Below are positions 45,681-56,488 of a stretch of 64,000 nt of DNA, piece by piece. The position numbers and the translations under genes are program-made. Below the pieces are notes generated by a model, which had not been told where the DNA came from, ran no database searches, and was given only the letters and a program-made list of their open reading frames with translations. Numbering within the stretch: position 1 is the stretch's first letter; the number at the start of each line of letters is the position of its first letter. The DNA is from Rhinopithecus roxellana (taxonomy: Eukaryota > Chordata > Mammalia > Primates > Cercopithecidae), in NCBI RefSeq assembly GCF_007565055.1, contig NC_044551.1:93960089-94024088 (forward strand), in the 5' to 3' direction.

Positions 45681-48283
45681 GAAGCTCAAGATGCCTGAGT
45701 AGAGTTATTCAATGCTTCTCTTTTACTCCAAAAAGGACCAAAAACAGGAAGTACGTAATTGCACTTCAAGCAGAGTGACTAAAAGAAGAGTAAATTCCAG
45801 AATACAAGAATTCAGCAAGAAAGTGACAAGATTCTCTGGGGTACACTAACTCAGGATAACAGCATAGAGAGGGAAGTGAAGCACCCAGCCAGGATTGTCC
45901 CAGAGCCAGGAAGAGCTACCCATTGTGGGAAAAAGGTAAGCACAAGACCTGTCCTGGTTACCACTCTGAATGCCTCCAATACTAGCTACTTGAGAGACTC
46001 ATAGTCCTCACAGGACCTAAATTCAGGATAAGGAGCTGCCTAGAGTTCAGATGGCTATATTGCTCCAGAGAGGGAACTCATGCTGGGTCTGTCTCGTTCC
46101 TTAGGATCTAATCTGCTATGGTACATCATTTTGAAAGCAGAGTCACTGCTGAAGAACATTCTCTCCTAGGGCTCATTAACCCCTGCATCTCCACATCCCT
46201 AGAGTCCTACTGTTATCCCATTACGCCTACAAGAATGGATGTAATACCATGACTCCAGCTTGACCCAGCAACTGTGACCCTGTCACCTGAGCCCATGCAG
46301 CATCATTTGTCCCAAGGAGAAGTACCATGCCTGCCTACTTACCTGGGGAGCCAACACCCACTAATAGTGTCAACCACAATCTCTCAATTGGTACAGTAGC
46401 TAAGTACTCTGTGTGCTCCCTCAGAGACTGAGGAGAGACCCATAGGTGTTCACTGCCACTGGTAACGCTAACCCTGTGACTGGCAAAACCAAAACTGCTG
46501 AAGGTGGTGTACATGCTCCCCTGGGTCTGATGACAGGCCCACCAGGTGGCTGCTGGTGGCAGTGACCATTCTCTTGCTATTGATAGAGCTGTGGGATGCT
46601 ACATGTAACCTGTTCCTCTAGAAACTAATGACTATCCCTCTTGGTGACTAGTGCTGCTGATGACCCCAACTCAGCAAAGACACACTAATGCCTTCACAAA
46701 TGCTCACAGTCTAGGTCACTGAGGAACCTGATGACACTGCTGACTGGATTACAACCAATAAAATCACAGAGACTACACTACTGCACCTACTAAGCACCCT
46801 ACCCAACTGCAGCAATAGTCACATCTACAGAAAAAAAGTCTTCACTTATGAAAAGTATTCCGTAAAATAGGAAAGGCAATTGTGTCACAAGGTGTACAGG
46901 TATCAACATAGGAACCCAGAAATATAAAAAGCAAGAAGGTATGACACTTCCAAAATAAAATAATAATTTTCCAGTAAACAACCCCAAAGGAAAGGAAGCA
47001 AATGAAATGTCTGCAAAGGAATTCAAAATAATGATACTAAGGAAATTCAGGCAGATACAAGACAATAAAGAGAGAAAATCCAACAAAATGAGGATAACAA
47101 TTTATATTATGAAAGAGAAATTCAACAAAAAGATAAATATAAAAAGAATCAAACAGAAATCTTGGAGCTGAAAAATTTAATGAATGAAATAAAAAAAAGA
47201 TCAAAAGCATCAACAATAAAGTAGGTCAAGCAGAAGAAAGACATTCTAAACTTGAAGGCATGTCTTATGAAATAACCAAGTCAGTTAAAACAAAACTAAA
47301 CTAAAAAGAAAACTAAGAAGAAAAAGCTAAAAAGCAAAACTAAACTAAAACTAAAAAGAAAAAATGGTAAAGAAAGCCTATAGGATATATGGGACACCAT
47401 TATGATAAGAAATATTCATATTATGGGTATTCTAGAAAAAGAAGACACAGGAAAAGGCATAGAAAACCTATGTAATAAAATAATAGCTGTAAAATTCCCA
47501 TATCTTGGGAGAAAGATGGACATTCAGATCAAGGTAGATGAAAGATTTCTAAACAGATTCAACCTAAATGTACCCTCTAACACACATTATTGTCAAAATG
47601 TCAAAAGTCAAAGACAAAGAAAGAATCTTTAAGTAGCAGGAGATAAGCAACAAGAGATACAAGGGAATCCTCATTAGTGGAATATTTCACAGGGAAACAC
47701 TTATAGGCCAGGAGAAAATGAAATTATATATTCATAATAATAAAAGAAAAGCAAAATTCTGCCGTTCAAAAATACTAGACCCTACATATGTGTTCTTCAG
47801 AAATGAAGAAATAAAGGCTTTCCCAGAAAAGCAAAAACTGAGGAAATTCATTACCACAAGGCTGGCAGAAGAAATACTTAAAAAGTCTTACATCTGGAAG
47901 TAAATGGGCGGTAACTATCATCATAAAAACACAGAAAAGTGTAAAATGCACTGATAGAGCAGAAATAGAAATGAGAAAGAGATGAGAATCAAACCTTACC
48001 ATCATAACACAAAATCACAGAACTGAAAAGATGAACAATAAGAGAGGAAGAAAATAGCAAAGAATATACAAAAAGTCAGAAAACAATTAACAAAATGACA
48101 GGAATAAATCCACAGCTATTAATAATAGTCTTGAATGTAAATGGATTAAATTCCCTAAAGATAAGATATAAACCAGTAGAACGGATTAAGAAAAGCAAGA
48201 CCCAACTCTATGCTGCCTACCAGAAACTCACTCCATCTTTAAAAACATGCGTAGGCTGAAAGTAATGGGATAAAAAAGATACT

Positions 48284-48649
48284 TGATATGGTTTGAATTT
48301 GTCCTTGCCCAAATCTCATGTCAAATTTTAAACCCCAGTTTTGGAAGAGGGGCTTTATGAGATGTGATTGGGTCATGGGGGCATATTTTTCCCTTACTGT
48401 TCTCATGATAATGAGTTCTTATGAGACTTGGGTGTTTAAAAGTGTGTAGCACATCCTCCTGTCTTCTCTTCATCCTGTTCTGGCCATGTAAGATGTGCCT
48501 CCTTCCTCTTTGCCTGCTGCCATGATTCTAAGTCTCCTGAGGCCTCCCCAACAATGCTCCCTGTACAGCATATGGAACTGTGAGCAAATTCAACCTCTTT
48601 TCTTTATAAAGGGTATTTCTTTATAGCAGTGTGACAATGGACAAATGCA
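48284..48649 (+). mobile_element. MST/THE1-type MaLR solo LTR, sense
   Basis: Starts 'tgatatggtttgaatttgtcc', contains 'gattgggtcatgggggcat', 'gccatgtaagatgtgcc', 'tgctgccatgattctaag-ctcctgaggcctcccc' and 'tatggaactgtgagcaaattcaacctcttttctttataaa', and ends 'gtgtgacaatggacaaatgca'. Flanked by atact (48279-48283) and atatt (48650-48654), four of five bases identical, the 5-bp duplication size of these retroviruses. Inserted in the sense L1M. Confidence 0.9.
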
Positions 48650-49544
48650 ATATTTCATGCCAATGGAAAGGCAAAATGAGTAGGAGTAGCTATTAGATAA
48701 AATAGGCCTTAAGTCAAAAAGCATTAAAAAAGACAAAGAAGGTCATTAAAGAGATGACTTTAGCATGAATATGTAATACTTGTAAATATATATGCACCCA
48801 ACACTGGAACACACAACAAAAAAAGCAAATATTATTATATCTGATAAGAGTGATAGACTGTAGCACAGAAATATTTGGGGACTTCAACACTTTATTGATA
48901 GCATTGGTCAGTTCATTTAGACAGAAAGTCAACATGGAAACATCAGTTGAAACTACACTATAGACCAAATGGGCCAAACATTTCTTTCAATAGCTGCAGA
49001 ATGCACATTCTTCCCATCAGCACATGTAACATTCTCCAGGATAGATGATATATTATGCCATTATCCAATTTTCAAATAATTTGGAAAATCTGAAATCATA
49101 TCAAGTATCTTTTCTGGCCAGAATGGAGTAAAAGTAGAAATTAGTAACAAGAGAAACCTAAGAAAGTGTGTAAATAGAAACTAAACAACATGCTCCTGAA
49201 TGACAAATGGGTCAATAAAAAAATTAAGAAGAAAATTTTACAAAATTGAAACACATTAAAATAGAAAGACAACATACAAAATCTTATGGGATATAGAAAA
49301 AGCAGTACTAAGAGGGAAATTTATATCAATGAACACCTACAACAGAAAATAAAAAGATTTCAAATAAGATAACAATATACCTCAATTACCTTGAATGAAC
49401 TAAATTCAACATTACTAGAAGGAAATAAATAATAAAGATAAGGCAGATATCTCCCAAATAGAGACTAGAAAAAACACAAAAGATCAATAAAATGAAAAGT
49501 TGGTTCCTTGGAAAGATAAATACAATTGGCAAACCATTATCTAG

Positions 49545-49966
49545 CATAATAGTTCATTCTTGCATTGGCAGAGTGACATACTTCAGACTGGGTAATTTAT
49601 ACTGAAAAGCCAATTTAATTGGCTTATAGGTCTGTAGGCTGAAACCTGATGCTGCTATCTGCTTGGGTGCTCAAGAAGCTGCAGGAAACTTACAATGATG
49701 GCAGAGTGCAAAAGGGAAGCTGGCACACACATGGTGGCAACAGGAACAAGAAAGAGAGAGTGAGGGGGAAGGTGGCATGCACTTTTAAATGGCCAGATCT
49801 CATGAGAACTCACTATCTTGAGGACAGTGCCAAGAGGGATTTTGCTAAACCATTCATGAGAAATCCACCTCCATGATCCAATCACCTTCCAGCAGGCCCC
49901 ACCTCCAACACTGGAAATTACAACTGGGCAAGAGATTTAGTGGGATCACAGATCCAAATCATACCA
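49545..49966 (-). mobile_element. MST-type MaLR solo LTR, antisense
   Basis: Reverse complement of an MST LTR: 'agttcattcttgcattggc', 'cagactgggtaatttata', 'ggaaacttacaatgatggcag', 'ggccagatctcatgagaactcactatcttgaggacag', 'catgatccaatcaccttccagcaggccccacctcc' and 'tccaaatcatacca'. The L1 ORF2 reads up to it and resumes after it. No clean 5-bp duplication remains. The incidental frames over 49649-49885 are not genes. Confidence 0.85.
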
Positions 49967-50617
49967 GGTAAGCTAACTACAAATAAATAAAAACAGAAAA
50001 AACGGAGACATTACATCTGATACCACAGAAATACAAAGGATCATTGGTAACTATTATAAGCAACTATGTGCAAACAAATAAAACCAACAGGAAATAGATA
50101 AGTTTCTAGACACATACAACCTACCAAAATTGAGCTCAGAAGAAAGAAAATATCTGAACGGAGCAGTAATGAGTAAAAGATTGAATTGGCAATATAAGGT
50201 CTCCCATCAAAAAGAGTCAAGAAACGGATGGATTCATTGTTGAACTTTACTAAGCTTTTAACTAAAAAATAAAATCAATTATTTTTAAACTATTTCAAAA
50301 AGTTAAATGGGAGAAAATTCTAAGTTTATTCTATGAAGCCAGCATTATTCTGATGACACAACCAGAGAAGCGCACAAGAGAAGAAGACACCTGCAGGCAA
50401 AAATTCCTCATGAACGTAAATGCAAAAATCCTCCACAAAATACTAGCAAACTAAATCCAACAGCACAGTAAAAAATTTATACACTGTGATCAATAGGGAC
50501 ATATCCTAGGGAGTCGAGAATGGTTCATAATATGAAAATTTCAAAATGAGCTACATTACATCAGCAGAATGAAAGACAAAACCATTATGATCATCTTAAC
50601 AGACACAGAAAAAGTGT

Positions 50618-50920
50618 TTGATAACATTTAACATCTCCATGATAAACCCTCTCAACAAATTAGGTATAGAAGAAATCTTCCTCAACACAGTAAAGGCCAT
50701 ATATGAAAAACTCACAGCTAATATTACACTGAATGTGAACAAGCTGAAAGACTCTAAGAACTGGAATAAGAAGAGGATGCCTATTTTTTACCACCCATTC
50801 CATGTAGTACTAGAAGTCCTCGCTGGAGCAACTAGGCAAGAGAACAAAATAAAGGGCATCCAAATTGGAAAGGAGGATGTTAAATTGTTCCTGCTTGCAA
50901 ATGACATGATTTATTTATAG
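50618..50920 (+). pseudogene. L1M ORF2 reverse-transcriptase relic
   Basis: A 100-codon open stretch spanning the L1 reverse-transcriptase palm. The expected FADDM catalytic box reads LANDM, the first catalytic Asp being Asn, so the enzyme would be inactive even if the rest were intact. It belongs to the old sense L1 at 45681-53110; stops and frameshifts occur on both sides. Confidence 0.75.
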
Positions 50921-52034
50921 AAAATCCTAAAGATTCCAGCAGAAAACTTACAATTGATAAATTCAGTAAACTGGCAGGATAAAAAATCAGCTTACAAAAA
51001 TAAGTAGTATTTCTGTACACTAATAACAAATTATCTGAAAAAGAAATAAAAAGAAGCAATCCCATTCACAATAACTACAAAAAGCCTCCTAACAGGAAAT
51101 TTAACCAAAGAGGTAAAAGATCACTACCATGAAAACTACAAAATAGTGATGAAAAACACAATTGGGAAGACATCCTATATCCATAGATTGGAAGAATTAA
51201 TTTGTTAAAATAAGCATACTACCCAAAGTTATCTATTTGAAAACTACCCGCTTTCAAATCACCAATGCCATTTTTTCCAGAAATAGAAAAAGAATCCTAA
51301 AATTTTTATGGAACCACATAAGTCTCCAAACAGCCAAAGCAATCTTAAGCCCCGCTCCCCCGCCCCCAAAATACAAAGCTGGAAGGAGGGATTGCACAAC
51401 ATGACTTCAAAATATACTACAAAGCTATTTGAACTGAAAGAGTATGGGACTGGCATAAACACAGACACATAGACCGATGGAACAGAATGAAGAGCCCAGA
51501 AATAAATCCATATATATGGAACCAGTTGATTTTCAATGAATACTCAAAAAACGTACACTGGGAAAAAGGCTGTCTCTTCAATAAATGGTGGTGGGAAAAT
51601 TGGATATTTATATGCAAAATAATTCAACTAAACACCTTCCCTCCCTGTATATAAAAATGAACCCAAAATATTTAAATGTAAATAATTAAAACTGAATTTC
51701 TTACATTTGAGTATGTAGCTATGAAACTAGGAGAAGAAAGTAGGGGACATGCTTCAGGACATTGGTCTGAGAAAGTATTTTATGGATAAGACCTTGAAAG
51801 CACAGACAACAAAAGAAAAAAATAGACAAATGGGGATGTATAAAACTAAAAAGCTTTCACATAGAGAAGGAAACAACAGAATATAAAGACAACCTGCAAA
51901 ATGAGAGAAAACATTTACAAACTTCTGATCCAACATGGATTCATATTTAGAGCATACAAGGGACTCAAACTACTCAGCAGCAAAACCAAAATAATTTGAT
52001 TAAAAATTGGGCAATTGATCTGAATAGAGATTTC

Positions 52035-52167
52035 TTAACCCATTAATGCCAGAAGTTACAATTTTTTTGTGTGTGTGAAAAATTAGACCTTGGCGATGTC
52101 CTTGAGCAGTAGGATATAAATAACTCCCACTAGCTTAGCGTTCCGATAATGAAAAACTAGGCATTAA
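52035..52167. mobile_element. MER85-like piggyBac element (copy B) with TTAA duplication
   Basis: A 125-bp element (52039-52163) starting 'cccattaatgcc' and ending 'actaggcat', flanked on both sides by TTAA (52035-52038 and 52164-52167), the piggyBac signature. The core 'ccttgagcagtaggatataa' and 'ataactcccac' matches copy A at 22911. It interrupts L1 ORF2 between 'gaatagagatttc' and 'cagaagattt', which are contiguous in L1 consensus around a TTAA-like site. No coding capacity; it would have needed a piggyBac transposase in trans. Confidence 0.85.
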
Positions 52168-53110
52168 CAGAAGATTTAGAAATGATCATTGAGCATATAA
52201 GGAAATGCTCAGCTTCACTAATCATCAGGGAAATGCAAATAAAAATGACAATAAGATCATCTCACCCCAGGTAGAATGACTATTACCAAAAAGATAAAAA
52301 AGTTACAAATGCTAGTGATGGTGTGGAGAAAAAGGAACTCTTACACACTGTTGGTAAGAATATAAATTAGTACACTTATTATGAAAACCATGTGGAGGGT
52401 CCTCAAAATGTTAAAAAGAGAACCACCATGAGGTTCAGCAATCTCCTATGTCTATATATCTACTGAGTATATATCCAACGCAAATGAAATAAGTACATCA
52501 AACAGATATGTGCGGTCTCATGTTTATTGCAGCACTATTCCCAACAGCCAGGATTTGACAGCAACCTAAGTGTCCATCAAGAAATGAACAAGTAAAGAAA
52601 ATGTAGTATATAAGCACGATGGAAATTCTTAAGCCATAAGAAAATAATGAAATTCTGTCATTTTTGGTAATATAGGTGGGCCTGGAGGACATGTTAAATG
52701 GAATAAGCCAGGCACAGAAAAGACAAATACTGCATTTTCTTACTTATGCGTGGAATCTAAATAAGTTAAACTCACAGGAGTAGAACGTAGGCCAGTGATT
52801 ACCAGAGGCTGGAAAGGGGATTGGGGGATAGAGAGAGTTGGCTTAACAGGTATAAAATTATAGCTAAATAAGAGAAATAATTTCTAGTGTTCTATACCAT
52901 TGTAGGGTAAGTATAATTAATAATTTGTTGTATGTTTTCAAATAGCTAGAAGAGAGGATTTTTATTATTCCCAAAACAAAGAAATAATAAATGCTTGAGG
53001 TGATGGGTACAGTAATTACCCTGATTTGATCATTATACATTGTATACATGTATTGAAATGTCACCCTGTACCCCACAAATATGACGGTTATATGTCAATT
53101 AAGAATAAAA

Positions 53111-53929
53111 TGTATGGTTATAGAAACTGGATCTATTGCTCTACGATGGATAGCTTTTTACTTAGATCAAACCACACTTGTACTTTTGATCATTTCCTTC
53201 ATTCTTTTTTTCTTGTAGATAAAGTGATAGCAATTTATGTGAAGAGGAAAAACTTTACAGTTGATTGATGCCAAGTGTAGATCACTAATAAACTGCTTCA
53301 AACAGGAAACCAGTTCAGTCTAATGTTCAACTTTTTCCATCCAGTTTATGAAATCAAAGTAAAACTATTGAAATTTGTCCTCCTGAAGGTTAAATATAAA
53401 AATTTCTGAGTATTATTCTGTAATAAATTTAAAACGTCAACACTGAAAAGAAACAATTAATTTTCTGGTGACATTATGAATACGAATGTTGAAACAAATG
53501 GTGTTCTAAAGTCAGAGATCTACTTGCATTTGGATGTGGTGCACACATCATTCATAATTACATTCATACTGTCAGAAAGCAAAATTTGTTTAACTCTCAC
53601 AAAAAACTATAATTGCCAAAATTTGTAAATGCTTGTTCATATGTACAGAATATAAATTACAAAATCTTATGATAATGCTGATGTTGAATATAAAAAGCAT
53701 ACTTCAGCATGGCATTATGTGTTTTCCCTCTTTGTTGTTTGTCATCAATCTGATGCTTAAAAAGTCTGAGCCTTCGATATCTATTTTGTAAACCAGTATT
53801 AAGTATTTTATCACACTGAACTCTCTATAAACAAGTACTCTAAATTTTGGCTGTACATTGTTCACAACTAGTTGGAACTTGTTTGCTCTCTTTTGTTTAT
53901 CAAGGTAATATTTATATTAATTTTAAGTG
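53111..53929. other. Unique non-coding DNA
   Basis: No repeat recognised. A good-looking 3' splice-site motif (pyrimidine tract ending cttgtag at 53218) is followed by only a short frame; not enough to call an exon. Confidence 0.5.
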
Positions 53930-54625
53930 TCTAGATTTGTGAATTTTGGTAATTGTGTGAAATAATTTAGCCACCATGATCGAAGTAGAACAATTCCTCA
54001 CCCCAAAATGCTTCCTCATACCTGTATATATTCCATAATCTTTCTTCACCCTCACTCTAGGCAATCTTTGGTTTGCTCTTGGTCATAGTTTTACATATTG
54101 TAGAATTTCATATAAATGGACTCACATAGTATGGAGTCTTTTATGATTGACTTATTTCTCTTAACATAATGTTTTTGAGATGAATCTGTGTTATCGTCTA
54201 TATTAATATTTCTTGTCTTGTATTGCTGAGTTTTACATAGTATGAATTTACCACACTTTGTTTATTCATTTAATAGTGATGGTCACTGTGTTATTTCCAA
54301 TGGGGCTAATATGAATAATGCTACTATGAACATTTATGTACTTGTTTTTGTTTGAACGTATATTTTCAATTCTCTTGGGTAAATACCTGGAAGTAGAATT
54401 TCTGGATTATATAGTAATGAATCTAACTTTATAATGTAATGCCGTATTCATCACCAGTTACTGTGCCATTTTGCATTCCTACAAGCAATGTGTATGAGTT
54501 CCAAATGCATCACGTCCTTGTCAACACTTGGTAGTGTCAGTCTTGATGACTTTATCTATTCTGGTATGTAATGATAGCTCATTGTGATTCTAATTGACAT
54601 TTTTCTGCTATTAAAGTTGAACACT
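53930..54625 (-). mobile_element. L1ME 3' region, antisense
   Basis: Reverse complement of an old L1 3' UTR and ORF2 end: 'atttcatataaatggactcacatagtatgg', 'cttatttctcttaacataatg', 'aataatgctactatgaac', 'ctcttgggtaaatacctggaagtagaatttctgg', 'gtgccattttgcattcctacaagcaatg', 'gtccttgtcaacacttgg'. Frames are broken. Confidence 0.8.
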
Positions 54626-54830
54626 TTTTGCTAAAACTTGTAAAAACTGATAAAATTTTTCATCAACATTAAAATAACATTTAAACCTAAGTGCTAAGTG
54701 AACTCTTTAAAATACAAGCAAAAAAAAAAGTTTGAAAATAAGTATCTGGAATTAGGGAAAAGAAATCATAATACAACTAAAAAAAAAAGTAAAAGAATGG
54801 ATATAATGAAAAGGATAAATTAATACAATA

Positions 54831-55049
54831 GACCAGGCTGGGAAATGTAGTGAGACCCCTTCTCTCCAGAAAAAAATAAAATTAGCCAGGTGTGGTGGTG
54901 TGCACTTGTCATAGCTACTTTAGGGGGCTGAGTTGGGAGGATCATTTAAGCCTGGGAGATTGAGGCTGTGGTGAGCCATGATCATGTCACTGCACTCCAG
55001 CCTGGATGGCAGAGCAATACCCTGTTTCAAAAAAAAAAAAAAAAAAAAA
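54831..55049 (+). mobile_element. AluJ, sense, 5'-truncated
   Basis: It begins inside the left arm ('gaccaggctggg'), then 'gtagtgagaccccttctct', a linker with 'ataaaattagccaggtgtggtgg', a right arm 'ggctgagttgggaggatcatttaagcctgggagattgaggctgtggtgagccatgatcatgtcactgcactccagcctgg', and a poly-A tail. The right-arm variants and high divergence fit AluJ, the oldest dimeric group. Confidence 0.88.
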
Positions 55050-55078
55050 GAAAAAGAAGAAGAAGAAGAAAGAAAGGA
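55050..55078 (+). repeat. (GAA)n purine microsatellite from the Alu tail
   Basis: Five or more GAA/GAAA units directly after the Alu poly-A, the usual way such tracts arise. Confidence 0.9.
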
Positions 55079-55239
55079 ACAGAGGAAATAATATAGAAAA
55101 TTGTAAACCTCTAAAAACATGAAAGAATAATGCAAGAGACCAACTTTAAGAAGATGTAACAAGTTAAAATGAGAGAGAAAAATAACACAATGAAGTGACA
55201 GGAAGACTGACACACACAGGAAGGGAAAATAATGATATG

Positions 55240-55745
55240 AGCAGCTACATGCATTAAAATTTAAATTTTAAAAATGAGAAAATTTCTGAAATATTATAAT
55301 TAAAAATTACTCAAATTACCCAGATTTAAAACAAAATAATTAGACCACTAAACATAAGAAATTTGATTGCTATTCAAGTCTCATCACTCTTAAGACAGGA
55401 GACCTAGATAATTTACAGGAAAGTTTAACCAAAACATGAAGAAAGCATAATATATCATTAAAAGTTTCTTCTAGAAATTAGAAAAAGCAATAATCCTCCC
55501 TAACTCAATTTCTATAGCTAGTGTATTATCAATATCAAAACCATACAATTAAAATTTAATTAAGATGAGCCCTATAAGGTAGCATCACCTTTGCTTATTT
55601 ATATGAAAATTCTAACTATGTGAGACGATGGAAATGCTAGTTAGTTTGATTGTGATGATCATTTCACAATATACATGTATATAAATCTATCAAGTTGTAT
55701 ACCTTAATTTACACATTTTTTTGTCAAATATACCTCAATAAAGCT
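55240..55745 (+). mobile_element. Old L1M, sense, ORF2 piece plus 3' end
   Basis: 'gatttaaaacaaaataa', 'aatttacaggaaagtttaaccaaaacatgaagaaagcataat' and 'gcaataatcctccctaactcaattt' fit a degraded L1 ORF2. Then 'ctatgtgagacgatggaaatgctagttagtttgattgtgatgatcatttcacaatatacatgtat' and 'caaatatacctcaataaagctg' form an L1M 3' end. Sequence between is missing, so it is internally deleted. Confidence 0.65.
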
Positions 55746-56112
55746 GCAAAAATCTAAGTAAATTATGATTGAACATAATATAACATTTAACCCAATACAA
55801 TGATTATTGTGGTTTATTATAGCCATGCAAGTTTGTTTCCGTGTTAGTCACAATAGCATCAGGCTAAAGCAGAAAAATAAAATGATTATCTCTGCAGAGC
55901 CATAAAAAAGTATTTCATGAATTCATATTTAAGAAAATTTGGCTAAGTGGAACAGAATGAAATGCCATTAAATTGATTTTAAAATCTTAGCTAACTAGTA
56001 ACAGAATGAAACTCCATTAGTAAGTTTCTCTCAAAATCCTACAGCAGGCAATGTGCCCATTTATGAAAATTATTCAAATCTTTAGACATAAAGCCAAAAG
56101 TGACTGTAAGTG
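55746..56112. other. Unique AT-rich DNA
   Basis: Nothing recognised. Confidence 0.5.
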
Positions 56113-56488
56113 TGTATTAGTTCATTCTCACACTGCTATAAGGACATACGTGAGACTGGGTAATTTATGAAGAGAAAAGGTTTGACTCACAGTTCCACAG
56201 GCTGTACAGGAAGCATGGCTGCCGAGGCCTTAGGAAACTTACAATCACGGCAGAAGGTGAAGGAGAAATAGTCACTGTCTTCACATAGCCAGTGGGACAC
56301 AGACAGTGATGAGGGAAGTACTCCACACTTTTAAACAACCAGATCTCGTGAGAACCCACTATCATGAGAACAGCAAGGAGGAAATCTGCCCCCATGATCA
56401 AATCACCTCCCAGTAGTTCCCTCCCCCAACACTGAGAATTACAATTTGACATGAGATTTGGGTGGGGACACAAAGCCAAACTATATCA
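56113..56488 (-). mobile_element. MST/THE1-type MaLR solo LTR, antisense
   Basis: Complete reverse-complement LTR from 'tgtattagttcattctcacactgctataaggacat' to 'tgagatttgggtggggacacaaagccaaactatatca', with 'ggaaacttacaatcacggcagaaggtgaagg' and 'ccagatctcgtgagaacccactatcatgagaacagc' in between. Flanks aagtg (56108-56112) and aagtc (56489-56493) agree at four of five bases, the expected 5-bp duplication. The 104-codon frame over it is incidental. Confidence 0.92.

Larger units (their letters stand above)
45681..53110 (+). mobile_element. Near-full-length old L1 (L1M), sense, with three insertions
   Basis: It starts with a degraded L1M 5' UTR (aagatgcctgagtagag, near 45690) and runs through a CA-rich 5' UTR (to about 46800) and an ORF1 zone. 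ORF2 follows with words such as 'aatacaaaggatcattggtaactattataagcaactatg'. The 3' end reads 'gaggtgatgggtacagtaattaccctgatttgatcattatacattgta' and closes with 'aagaataaaa'. Removing two LTRs and one piggyBac element leaves about 6.5 kb, close to a complete L1. Every frame is broken. Insertions are at 48284-48649, 49545-49966 and 52039-52163. Confidence 0.85.

Noticed and set aside
48284..49966. The two LTRs as ends of one MaLR provirus
   Set aside because: They are in opposite orientations, and the DNA between them is L1, not MaLR internal sequence.
53203..53268. Splice-acceptor-like site (pyrimidine tract ending cttgtag at 53218) followed by a short open frame
   Set aside because: The open part gives only about 16 codons before a stop, and no donor, codon bias or partner exon is visible. 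Such motifs are common by chance in T-rich DNA.
56165..56479. 104-codon antisense frame
   Set aside because: It lies wholly inside a solo MST/THE1-type LTR, which is not protein-coding.
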